Shown here: in pieces, positions 1 to 6,986 of the stretch
Layout: each line of letters starts with the position of its first letter
Position numbering within the stretch: position 1 is the first letter of the stretch
From: RGIG9079 sp964567845
GTDB lineage: Bacteria > Bacteroidota > Bacteroidia > Bacteroidales > Marinifilaceae
DNA length: 9,217 nucleotides
NCBI GenBank assembly: GCA_964567845.1
Contig: CAZMOG010000077.1
Location: 1-9,217, forward strand
Direction of reading: 5' to 3'
Made by a program: the position numbers and the translations under genes
Notes under the pieces: generated by a model
What the model saw: the letters and a program-made list of their open reading frames with translations, nothing else
The model's database searches: none
What the model was told of the DNA's origin: nothing

Positions 1-25
1 CACAAAGAGCTCCATTCAGTTGCAG

Positions 26-33
26 TAACTTTG
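26..33 (+). promoter_or_regulatory. Possible Bacteroidota -7 promoter box of the hyp operon
   Basis: TAACTTTG matches the TAnnTTTG consensus used by the Bacteroidota primary sigma factor at all fixed positions. A start site would fall near base 40, giving a leader of about 23 bases to the hypD ATG at 63. The -33 TTG cannot be seen: its expected place is within the first few bases and reads CACAAAG, so the match may be chance. Confidence 0.35.
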
Positions 34-43
34 GAGAGATTAA

Positions 44-65
44 TACCGATAATGCTTTCGGTATG
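44..65 (+). promoter_or_regulatory. Inverted repeat covering the hypD start codon
   Basis: ATACCGA and TCGGTAT form a perfect 7-bp stem with an 8-base loop (TAATGCTT). The right arm ends with the first two bases of the hypD ATG at 63, so a folded transcript would place the start codon in the hairpin. It could tune translation, or be an operator on DNA. No T-run follows, so it is not a terminator. Confidence 0.35.
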
Positions 66-2423
66 AATGACAGAATCAAGAGATTAAGAAAGGAGTCTTA
101 CGAGGCAATCCCAACTCTTTCTATCGAGAGAGCTTTGATTGAGACCGAGTTCTATAAGAAGAACGAGGGTAAGTATCCTGTTCCTATAATGAGAGCGTTG
201 AACTTCCTTGAGATTTGCAAGAAGAAAACAATCTATATTGGTAAGGATGAGTTGATAGTTGGTGAGCGTGGACCAAAGCCAAAGGCAGTTCCTACATTCC
301 CTGAGTTGACTTGTCACAGCGTTGAGGATTTGCATGTTTTGAATACTCGTGAGTTGCAACCATATAAGATTTCTGACGAGGATATCGCTACATACGAGCG
401 CGAGGTTATTCCATACTGGGAGGGCAGAACTGTTCGTGAAAGAATTTTCAGCCACGTTCCCGATACATGGAAAAAGCCATATTTGGCAGGAGTATTCACT
501 GAGTTTATGGAGCAGCGTGCACCAGGCCATACCACTTTGGATAAGAAGGTTTATCAGTATGGTTTGTTGGATTTGAAGGCTCAGATTGAGGAGGAGATCA
601 AGAATCTTGATTTCTTGAACGATCCCGAGGCAACAGATAAGCAGGATGAGTTGAGAGCAATGTCAATCTCTTGTGATGCAGGTATTGTATTTGCTGAGCG
701 TCACGCTGATTTGGCAGAGAAGATGGCTGCAGAGGAGACCGATGAGCAGAGAAAGGCTGAGCTTTTGAAGATTGCAGAGGTTTGCCGTTGGGTTCCTGCA
801 CATGCTCCTCGTAACTTCTGGGAGGCTGTTCAGATCTATTGGTTTACCCACCTTGGTACAATTACCGAGATGAACGGATGGGATGCAATGAACCCGGGTC
901 ACTTCGATCAGCACTTGCGTCCATTCTATGAGAAGGGTATTGCCGATGGAACACTTACACGTGAGCAGGCTAAGGAGTTGCTGTCTTGTATCTGGATTAA
1001 GGTAAATAACCACACAGCTCCTCCAAAGGTTGGTATTACAGCTAAGGAGAGTGGTACATATAACGATTTTACCAACATCAATATCGGTGGAGTTGATCGT
1101 GATGGTCGCGATGCTGTGAACGAGGTTTCATACATTATGCTTGAGGTTGCTGATGAGTTGCACCTGTTGCAACCACAGTGCTCATTGCACATCAGTGCGG
1201 TTACACCAGACAAGTTTTTGAAGGCAGGATGTAAGGTTATTCGTAAGGGTTATGGTTACCCATCGGTATTCAATCCTGATACATACATTCAGGAGTTGGT
1301 ACGTCAGGGTAAGGAGCTTCACGATGCTCGTGAGGGAGGTTGCTCAGGATGTATAGAGGTTGGCGCATTCGGTAAGGAGGCTTACGTTCTGACCGGATAT
1401 TTGAATACCGCAAAACTATTGGAGTTGACTCTTCACAATGGTATTGATCCATTGACAGGCGAGAGAGTAAGTATTGAGACAGGTGATGCTCGTCAGTTCA
1501 AGAGTTACGAGGAGCTTTATGAGGCATTCTTGAAACAGGTTAATTACATTGTTGACCAAAAGCAGCGTGTAAGTAACTATATCGACCGTCAGTTTGCGAA
1601 GTATGCTCCTGCAACATTCCTATCTTTATACATCGACGACTGTATTAAGAAAGGTAAGGATTACTACAACTGCGGACCTCGTTACAACACAACTTATATC
1701 CAGTGTACAGGTCTTGGAACTGTTACCGATAGCTTGTCAGTAATCAAGAAGCATGTATTCGAGGATGGCCGTTTCACAATGGATCAGATTATAGATGCTT
1801 GTGATAAGAACTTCGAGGGCATGGAACCAATGCGTCAGTTCATTTTGAACAAAACTCCATTCTTCGGTAACGACGATGATTATGCAGATAACATTGCTAT
1901 CCAGGTTTACAACGATTTGTTGAAGGCTATCGAGGGCAAGCCAAATATTAAGGGCGAGGTTTATCGTTTGAATATGTTGTCAACAACTTGTCACGTTTAC
2001 TTCGGAAAGGTATTGGGTGCTACTCCTGACGGACGTTTGGCTCACAAGGCTGCATCGGACGGAACTTCACCATCGCACGGAGCCGATACTCATGGACCAA
2101 CTGCAGTTATCAAGTCTTTGGGTAAATTGGATCAGACAATGAGTGGAGGTACACTTCTTAACCAGCGTTTCATGCCAAGTTTGTTGAAGAACGAGGAGGA
2201 TGTTGTTAAGTTGGCAAGCTTGATTAGAAGTTACTTTGCAATGGGTGGTCACCATATTCAGTTCAATATTGTAGATACTGCTACATTGAAAGCCGCACAG
2301 AAGACTCCGGACGATTATAAGGATCTTTTGGTACGTGTTGCAGGATATAGCGACTACTTCAATGATATGAACGATGACCTTCAGAGCGACGTTATTGAGC
2401 GTACAGAGCAGGAGGGATTCTAA
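63..2423 (+). CDS. hypD: trans-4-hydroxy-L-proline dehydratase (glycyl radical enzyme)
   Basis: This cytoplasmic, oxygen-sensitive glycyl radical enzyme of 786 aa removes water from trans-4-hydroxy-L-proline to give 1-pyrroline-5-carboxylate, which ProC can reduce to proline. Visible in the sequence: a thiyl-radical Cys430 in SGCIEVG with the general base Glu432, and the glycyl loop RVAGYSD with Gly761, 25 residues from the end. From memory, the C. difficile HypD residues Phe152, His160, Asp278, Ser334, Phe340, Cys434, Glu436, Tyr450, Thr645 and Gly765 all have identical partners here at exactly -4 (Phe148, His156, Asp274, Ser330, Phe336, Cys430, Glu432, Tyr446, Thr641, Gly761), so no gaps are needed and the substrate class is well supported over pyruvate formate-lyase or glycerol/choline enzymes. 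The ATG at 63 aligns about four residues inside the clostridial start; the frame is open to the window edge, but no ATG, GTG or TTG lies upstream in it. Codon use (GAG, AAG, TTG, CGT, GGT) suggests high expression. Confidence 0.93.
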   Translation: MNDRIKRLRKESYEAIPTLSIERALIETEFYKKNEGKYPVPIMRALNFLEICKKKTIYIGKDELIVGERGPKPKAVPTFPELTCHSVEDLHVLNTRELQPYKISDEDIATYEREVIPYWEGRTVRERIFSHVPDTWKKPYLAGVFTEFMEQRAPGHTTLDKKVYQYGLLDLKAQIEEEIKNLDFLNDPEATDKQDELRAMSISCDAGIVFAERHADLAEKMAAEETDEQRKAELLKIAEVCRWVPAHAPRNFWEAVQIYWFTHLGTITEMNGWDAMNPGHFDQHLRPFYEKGIADGTLTREQAKELLSCIWIKVNNHTAPPKVGITAKESGTYNDFTNINIGGVDRDGRDAVNEVSYIMLEVADELHLLQPQCSLHISAVTPDKFLKAGCKVIRKGYGYPSVFNPDTYIQELVRQGKELHDAREGGCSGCIEVGAFGKEAYVLTGYLNTAKLLELTLHNGIDPLTGERVSIETGDARQFKSYEELYEAFLKQVNYIVDQKQRVSNYIDRQFAKYAPATFLSLYIDDCIKKGKDYYNCGPRYNTTYIQCTGLGTVTDSLSVIKKHVFEDGRFTMDQIIDACDKNFEGMEPMRQFILNKTPFFGNDDDYADNIAIQVYNDLLKAIEGKPNIKGEVYRLNMLSTTCHVYFGKVLGATPDGRLAHKAASDGTSPSHGADTHGPTAVIKSLGKLDQTMSGGTLLNQRFMPSLLKNEEDVVKLASLIRSYFAMGGHHIQFNIVDTATLKAAQKTPDDYKDLLVRVAGYSDYFNDMNDDLQSDVIERTEQEGF
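2410..2416 (+). promoter_or_regulatory. Strong Shine-Dalgarno of hypE inside hypD
   Basis: AGGAGGG lies 6-7 bases before the hypE ATG at 2423, within the codons for the last residues of HypD (EQEGF). Such a full anti-16S match is unusual for Bacteroidota, where most genes lack one (compare the A-rich leaders of the minus-strand transporter genes here). With the TAATG overlap it decides the hypE start and implies coupled translation. Confidence 0.7.
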
Positions 2424-3331
2424 TGGCTTACGTTTTTGATATTAAGCGTTATGCGATTAATGATGGTCCCGGAATCAGAATAACGATATTCTTAAAGGGC
2501 TGTCCGCTTAGATGTGTATGGTGTCATAATCCGGAGGGATTGAAACCTACACAAGATAAGTTGTATACCAAACGCAAATGTATTGGATGTCAATTCTGTG
2601 TAAAGGAGTGTCCCAATGGGGCACTCTCTTTGACACCTGATGGAATTATTACCGATTACGATAAGTGTGTAATGTGCGGAAAGTGTGCCGATGTATGTCC
2701 ATCTACAGCAATGGAGATGGCAGGCAAGAGCTATTCTGTGGATTACTTAATGAATGAAATAGAGAAGGAATCAACTACAATCAGTACTTCCGGCGGAGGT
2801 GTGACCGTATGTGGCGGTGAGCCGTTGATGCACCCCGATTTTCTTCTCGAAATTCTGAAGCGTTGTAAGGATGAAGGTATTCACCGATGTGTCGATACAA
2901 CTCTTTTTGCCTCGGAGCAGGTGGTTAAGAGTGTTGCCGGGTACGCTTCGCTGTTCCTGGTGGATTTGAAGCACATGGATTCAGATATCCATAAATTTTA
3001 TACCGGAGTTCCCAATGAGAAGATTATCTCTAATATTAGAATGATTTCAGAGTTGGGATGCGACTTCTGGATTCGTATCCCTTTGATTGTCGGTGTTAAT
3101 GCCGATATTGAGAATTTGGAGTGTTCTGCCGATTTTCTTGCAAGCCTTCCAAAGCAACCTCAGATTGTAAACCTTTTGGTTTATCATGATATTGGTAAGG
3201 GTAAGCATGACCGTTTGGGCACATCCTACAATCCTGAAAAGTATAACTTCGATGCTCCGAGCGAGGAGTTACAGCAGCAGGCAATGGAGATTTTCAAGGC
3301 TCGCGGCTTAAGAGTGAAGATTGGTGGATAA
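2423..3331 (+). CDS. hypE: HypD-activating radical SAM enzyme (glycyl radical activase)
   Basis: This 302-aa activase cleaves S-adenosylmethionine to abstract hydrogen from Gly761 of the upstream dehydratase and so install its glycyl radical. Cys27, Cys31 and Cys34 form the CxxxCxxC site of the SAM-binding [4Fe-4S] cluster, directly after the NDGPGIRITIFLKGC segment typical of PFL-activase relatives. Two ferredoxin-like cluster motifs follow, Cys53/56/59/63 and Cys82/85/88/92, as in activases of the larger dehydratase-type glycyl radical enzymes. The SAM-contact GGE motif is at 131-133, preceded by Cys130 where many relatives have Ser. The start codon overlaps the hypD stop by one base (TAATG), and a strong AGGAGGG lies 7 bases upstream inside the hypD C-terminus, so translation is probably coupled. 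The partner assignment rests on adjacency; a distant glycyl radical enzyme as additional target cannot be excluded. Confidence 0.93.
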   Translation: MAYVFDIKRYAINDGPGIRITIFLKGCPLRCVWCHNPEGLKPTQDKLYTKRKCIGCQFCVKECPNGALSLTPDGIITDYDKCVMCGKCADVCPSTAMEMAGKSYSVDYLMNEIEKESTTISTSGGGVTVCGGEPLMHPDFLLEILKRCKDEGIHRCVDTTLFASEQVVKSVAGYASLFLVDLKHMDSDIHKFYTGVPNEKIISNIRMISELGCDFWIRIPLIVGVNADIENLECSADFLASLPKQPQIVNLLVYHDIGKGKHDRLGTSYNPEKYNFDAPSEELQQQAMEIFKARGLRVKIGG

Positions 3332-3342
3332 TAGAGTTAGGA

Positions 3343-4800
3343 GTGAGGAATTATTTAAGAGTTTTATTAGGAGTATTGTTCCTGCTGTTAGGGATTTGCA
3401 ATGCAGAGGCACAGAGCAGGTTACATGTGGATAACAGTAGCCTCGGCTCTGCTATTGACCAGGCAGGAAAACGCAATAAAGTGGTAGCGGTGGTGTTACG
3501 GGAAAGAGTATTAAGCGATAACTCTTCTCGCAATACCATCTTTCCATTTCAATGCGACTCATTGACAACTTTGCTTTTAAACAGTCGTTTCATAGTATCA
3601 GCTCCCGTAGGTCAGACAGCCAACGATATTCGCTATCGATATGGAGTTCAAAACGGTGGCTACGGAGTGCTGTTTATAGGTTCCGATGGAAAACTTATCG
3701 ATTCACTATCGGGTTCATCCTATTCGGAGACCAAGCTCAGAGCTAAGGCTCGAGCAGCTTTAATAAAATCAGGAAATATCTACTTTATTGAGGAGAATGA
3801 TTACAGTGTTACGCTCGATTCGGCAAAGAGTATAGGTAGAGCTTTGGTGGTTCATTTCTCGCCAAACGATGCAAATTTCAAGGGTGTTTTGAATGGAAAC
3901 TTCCTTAATAGCGAGTTGGCTGATGCCTTGAAAACTCTTGATGGCTTGTATGCAGTTCAAGATGAGAGTTTGGTAGGCGAGGCCTCGCCCATATATCTCT
4001 TCTATAACAACGGTAAGTTAGCGCATAAGATTGTTGGAGGAGTTGTGTGGGATTGTGTTGTTGATGGAATTGAGCGTGCGCAAAGTGACAGAGGTTTAGA
4101 GAGTTACAGAGCACGCTACGAGCAGGGAGAGCGAAATGAGGAGTTCCTTATGGAGTTTGTGGAGATGCTTGGAAATGCAGGCGATGAACTTTGTAATCAA
4201 GTTGCAATGCTATTGCTCAAAGAGCGCTCTGATGAGGAACTTTTAAAGAGTAAAGAGTGTTGGTATCTGTACAAAGAGTATGTAAGCGTGGCCGATGATC
4301 GTATATTTCCCTTGTATATAGATAATCGAGCAGATTTAAGTGTGCTTTACGGTAGTGGTGAGGTAAATAGTAAGCTTGATGATATTTGGCACTCACGACT
4401 GTTGAATTTGCTCAGTGAGCGCAATGGAATTTGGAGCGTTGACGAGACACAACTCAAAGAGTTGCGGAAGAGCATGAATAAGGCAAAGGTTCGCGATATT
4501 GCAACAAAGATTCTTGAATTGCGAATAGAGTGTGCGAAACGAAATGCCGATTACAAGCTCTTTTCGAACTTAGTTAATGAGCGTTGGGAGATTGGTGGCG
4601 TTGATTTGAAACAGCTCTATGAGTGGTGTGAATGGATAGAGCAGGGAAGCAATGACCCTGATGTGCGATACAGAGCTTCGCGTTGGCTCTTTGCTGAGGC
4701 TGAAAAGATGCGAAGTTACGACAGAATTCATGGAACAAGTTTGGGCTCAATGCGCCCCTATTTCGACCATTTGGCAGTAAAATTATATGGAAACAACTGA
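3343..4800 (+). CDS. Secreted tandem thioredoxin-like domain protein without CxxC
   Basis: The 485-aa product starts with GTG and has a clear signal peptide (MRNYLR, a hydrophobic stretch to about residue 18, then AEA before Gln24), so it should be periplasmic; Cys19 is not in a good lipobox. Residues about 33-141 read as a thioredoxin-like fold with no CxxC: helix LGSAIDQAGKRNK, strand VVAVVL, then GGYGVLFIGSDGKLIDSLSG. A second, shorter one seems to lie at about 166-245 (ALVVHFSPND, then SPIYLFYNNGKLAHKIVGG, where Pro216 sits at the usual cis-Pro place). From about 250 on it is helical and resembles the C-terminal part of Bacteroidota thioredoxin-family proteins (RYEQGERNEEFL). It lies 11 bp after hypE and runs into the next gene, so it is probably in the same transcript. 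With no redox cysteine pair, a binding or scaffold role is more likely than disulfide exchange. The function is unknown. The AGGAG before the GTG is too close to be a normal ribosome site, so the start is somewhat uncertain. Confidence 0.8.
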   Translation: MRNYLRVLLGVLFLLLGICNAEAQSRLHVDNSSLGSAIDQAGKRNKVVAVVLRERVLSDNSSRNTIFPFQCDSLTTLLLNSRFIVSAPVGQTANDIRYRYGVQNGGYGVLFIGSDGKLIDSLSGSSYSETKLRAKARAALIKSGNIYFIEENDYSVTLDSAKSIGRALVVHFSPNDANFKGVLNGNFLNSELADALKTLDGLYAVQDESLVGEASPIYLFYNNGKLAHKIVGGVVWDCVVDGIERAQSDRGLESYRARYEQGERNEEFLMEFVEMLGNAGDELCNQVAMLLLKERSDEELLKSKECWYLYKEYVSVADDRIFPLYIDNRADLSVLYGSGEVNSKLDDIWHSRLLNLLSERNGIWSVDETQLKELRKSMNKAKVRDIATKILELRIECAKRNADYKLFSNLVNERWEIGGVDLKQLYEWCEWIEQGSNDPDVRYRASRWLFAEAEKMRSYDRIHGTSLGSMRPYFDHLAVKLYGNN

Positions 4801-4801
4801 T

Positions 4802-5872
4802 ATGATTAGATTTGAAAGTGATTATACCGAGGGTGCACACCCTAAAATTATAGAGGCATTGGTACGAACCAATGAGGAGCAGAATCCGGGTTATGGTGTT
4901 GATCGTCACTGCGAGCGTGCACGTGCATTGATTAAAGATTTGTGCGGAAATAGCGAGTTGGGCGTTGAGTTCCTTGTTGGTGGAACCCAAGCCAATGTAA
5001 CAGTTATCGATGCAATGTTGCATTCGTATCAAGGCGTATTTTGTGTTGAGACCGGACACATTAATGTTCACGAGACCGGCGCTTTGGAGTTGACAGGTCA
5101 TAAGTGTCTGGTAATTCCGGGAAAGGATGGAAAGGTGCTTGCTCACGAAGTTCGCAAAGCGTATGATGCGCATTGGGCATCGGCCGACCATGAGCACATG
5201 GTACAGCCCGGAATGGTCTATATTTCAAGCCCTGCAGAAAATGGCGTTGTTTATACTAAAACCGACTTGACAGAGTTGCGCAAGGTTTGTGACGAGTGTG
5301 GTTTGTACCTCTTTATGGATGGTGCGCGTATGGGATATGGTTTAATGAGCCATGGCTCAGATTTGACTTTGGCAGATATAGCTGAATTGTGCGATGTGTT
5401 CTACATTGGAGGAACAAAGGTTGGGGCATTGTTTGGCGAGGCTGTAGTTTTCAAGAGTAAGGAGATGCACCGCAGTTTCCGCTATGCAATTAAGCAGCAT
5501 GGAGGAATGTTGGCTAAGGGCCGTTTGCTTGGAGTTCAGTTTGAAACTCTGTTCGAGGATGGCTTGTATTTCTCTATTGCTAAGCATGCCGTTGATATGG
5601 CAATGAAGATACGTTCTGCGTTTGAAGCAAAGGGAGTAGAGTTCTGGAATAACTCTACCACAAATCAGCAGTTCCCGCTTTTGACATCGGAGCAGATGGA
5701 GTACTTTACCAATGCCGGTTTCAGTTATGCTCTTTGGGGCGAGGCTGAGGATGGTAGCGGCAGGAGCATTGTTCGCTTCTGTACCAGCTGGGCCACAAAA
5801 GCCGAAAACGTCGATGCCCTTGTCGCTGCAATCGAAAAGATGTCTTCTGTTTTATTCTTGAATAATATATGA
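4802..5872 (+). CDS. Threonine aldolase / beta-eliminating lyase family PLP enzyme
   Basis: This is a cytoplasmic PLP enzyme of the threonine aldolase/beta-eliminating lyase family (fold type I); known members cleave L-threonine or allo-threonine to glycine and acetaldehyde. Numbered from the ATG at 4802, one sees the phosphate-binding GGTQAN at 60-65, His86 in GHINVHETGA that stacks on the cofactor, Asp173 and Arg176 in FMDGAR, the probable Schiff-base Lys206 in GGTKVG, and Arg325 in VRFCTSW that would hold the substrate carboxylate. I prefer the 4802 start because MIRFESD aligns with the beginning of E. coli LtaE (MIDLRSD); an in-frame ATG at 4787 would add five residues and overlap the previous gene by 14 bp. 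No Shine-Dalgarno is seen at either. The last eight or so residues (SSVLFLNNI) go beyond the usual end and read over the tail of the convergent gene. Substrate and stereospecificity cannot be read from the sequence; a different amino acid aldolase or lyase is possible. Confidence 0.85.
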   Translation: MIRFESDYTEGAHPKIIEALVRTNEEQNPGYGVDRHCERARALIKDLCGNSELGVEFLVGGTQANVTVIDAMLHSYQGVFCVETGHINVHETGALELTGHKCLVIPGKDGKVLAHEVRKAYDAHWASADHEHMVQPGMVYISSPAENGVVYTKTDLTELRKVCDECGLYLFMDGARMGYGLMSHGSDLTLADIAELCDVFYIGGTKVGALFGEAVVFKSKEMHRSFRYAIKQHGGMLAKGRLLGVQFETLFEDGLYFSIAKHAVDMAMKIRSAFEAKGVEFWNNSTTNQQFPLLTSEQMEYFTNAGFSYALWGEAEDGSGRSIVRFCTSWATKAENVDALVAAIEKMSSVLFLNNI

Positions 5873-6754
5873 GTAGTGGTACTTGTATATATCATTATGA
5901 AGACTATCTGTTTCTATAATATAGTCAATCAGACCATTGTCAAGGAATATATATTCATAATTGTATTTATTCTCTATTTCGTTATTTTTAGTGTCAATTT
6001 TTATTAACTCTGTTGCTAAATTTCTTGAACCTTGACCTAAATACTTTCCAAATATTAATGCATGAATACCAATAGTTGAAGGAGTTGTGTGATAGAAAGG
6101 TTCTATGTCAGGAATTCCAATAATGTTATTTTTATTCTCTTTGTTTGAATATGTATATAGAATTTCCTTGTCAATGCCCCTGCTGAATGTAGTTTTTAAA
6201 AGATTTCCATCATTCCATGTATTTATTATTGTTTCGCTAATAGGGTCTTCATACATTAAACTTCCATTTGATTTTCTCCATTCTGAGCCTATAAACGTTA
6301 CATCTGTTAGTTGTTCGTCGATGTTATATGAAAAGGTTGCTTTTATTCTAAATCCTCCTTCAATTCTTTCGTTATCCTCATAATAGTAATAACCATTAGT
6401 TATATCACATTCAGAGAGAAGGTTATAGGATAGCCATTTTAAATTATCAATCATAGTGGAATCAAGTTGATTCTTATCCATAATAGATCTATAATATGAT
6501 TTTACGTGTAAAGGAGAATATAAACAGTATGCCGTTTCCTCTCCTGCAAATTCTTTTATTTTATTGATTAAACCATCTTCTCTATAATCTATTGTATAAT
6601 TATCAAACCTTGTTATTGAATACTCATAGATATGATCGTTATATCCTTCAGATGGTGTAATAGGAATAATTTCCTCTTTGTTTGCCTCTCCATTATCGCA
6701 AGAGTAGATGGCTATTGTTACAATAATAAGTAGTGTTAGGTGGTGTGATTTCAT
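5852..6754 (-). CDS. Bacteroidota lipoprotein, DUF4595-like, function unknown
   Basis: A 300-aa lipoprotein is encoded. The start at 6754 gives a short type II signal peptide (MKSHHLTLLIIVTIAIYSC) with lipid-carrying Cys19; the acidic CDNGEANKEE after it resembles the export signal that sends Bacteroidota lipoproteins to the outer face of the outer membrane. An in-frame ATG at 6820 would add 22 residues but would put the signal peptide inside the chain. The body is beta-rich, with repeated short strands such as ITRFDNYTIDYREDGLI, ATFSYNIDEQL and YNYEYIFLDNGLIDYI, and a late FGKYLGQGSRNLATE stretch, recalling the DUF4595-type lipoproteins of this phylum. The gene is visibly more AT-rich, with many ATA, TTA and AAT codons, than all neighbours, which suggests recent acquisition or low expression. 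It points toward the aldolase gene and overlaps its end by 21 bp. No enzyme motif was recognised. Confidence 0.75.
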   Translation of the reverse strand: MKSHHLTLLIIVTIAIYSCDNGEANKEEIIPITPSEGYNDHIYEYSITRFDNYTIDYREDGLINKIKEFAGEETAYCLYSPLHVKSYYRSIMDKNQLDSTMIDNLKWLSYNLLSECDITNGYYYYEDNERIEGGFRIKATFSYNIDEQLTDVTFIGSEWRKSNGSLMYEDPISETIINTWNDGNLLKTTFSRGIDKEILYTYSNKENKNNIIGIPDIEPFYHTTPSTIGIHALIFGKYLGQGSRNLATELIKIDTKNNEIENKYNYEYIFLDNGLIDYIIETDSLHNDIYKYHYSYIIQE

Positions 6755-6786
6755 CTTGACTATCTTTAATATTAATAAATAATTAT

Positions 6787-6799
6787 CGCAGATTCTGCG
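6787..6799. repeat. Short inverted repeat upstream of the lipoprotein gene
   Basis: CGCAG and CTGCG surround a three-base ATT, giving a small dyad 33-45 bp before the lipoprotein start at 6754. It is the only GC-rich symmetric element in an AT-rich leader and could be an operator or a small hairpin; nothing else supports a role. Confidence 0.25.
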
Positions 6800-6848
6800 G
6801 ATACTGTAAATGGTGCACAAATTGTCGTGCTTTCCGATGCCCCTATTT

Positions 6849-6956
6849 CTAGAAATTACCTAATGTTAATTGACCGCTTTTTGTATATCTAAATTGTGCC
6901 TCTGCGTATGTTGATGCAAGGGTAATTATTATAGCTAGTATAAGTTTCTGTATTAT
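6849..6956 (-). pseudogene. Remnant of a secreted-protein gene (signal peptide only)
   Basis: Read on the minus strand from about 6956, the frame gives a convincing type I signal peptide, IIQKLILAIIITLASTYAEA, followed by the mature start QFRYTKSGQLTLGNF and then a TAG at 6849-6851. There is no ATG, GTG or TTG at the expected beginning, only ATA ATA, and reading farther upstream enters the inverted repeat at 6987-7028. The AEA/Q cleavage site and charged-hydrophobic order are too regular to be ordinary spacer, and mature starts of this style are common in secreted Bacteroidota proteins. I infer a deleted or decayed gene whose 5' end survives between the transporter and the lipoprotein gene. 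It could instead be a tiny expressed peptide using ATA or a non-standard start, which is less likely. The original function is not recognisable. Confidence 0.5.
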
Positions 6957-6986
6957 ATAGAGTAGTTTAGTTGATTTTTCTAATAC

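Noticed and set aside
84..530. Minus-strand open frame of 148 codons opposite hypD
   Set aside because: It lies wholly opposite a strongly supported gene, and its translation shows no domain, signal peptide or sensible composition; it is a by-product of hypD codon bias.
63..2423. Pyruvate formate-lyase, choline trimethylamine-lyase or glycerol dehydratase
   Set aside because: PFL has two adjacent radical cysteines, absent here, and the Asp274/Ser330/Phe336/Thr641 set follows HypD rather than the choline or glycerol enzymes.
4574..5197. Minus-strand open frame of 207 codons across the thioredoxin-like and aldolase genes
   Set aside because: It spans the junction of two well supported plus-strand genes, and its translation is low-sense, with no recognisable motif.
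5945..5956. Perfect 12-bp palindrome GAATATATATTC as terminator of the aldolase gene
   Set aside because: The stem is only A/T pairs apart from the ends, the T-rich stretch after it is not continuous, and the bases are explained by lipoprotein codons on the other strand.
6755..6820. Earlier start of the lipoprotein gene at 6820
   Set aside because: The 22 extra residues would lie before the lipoprotein signal peptide and block its recognition; the 6754 start gives a normal lipobox position.
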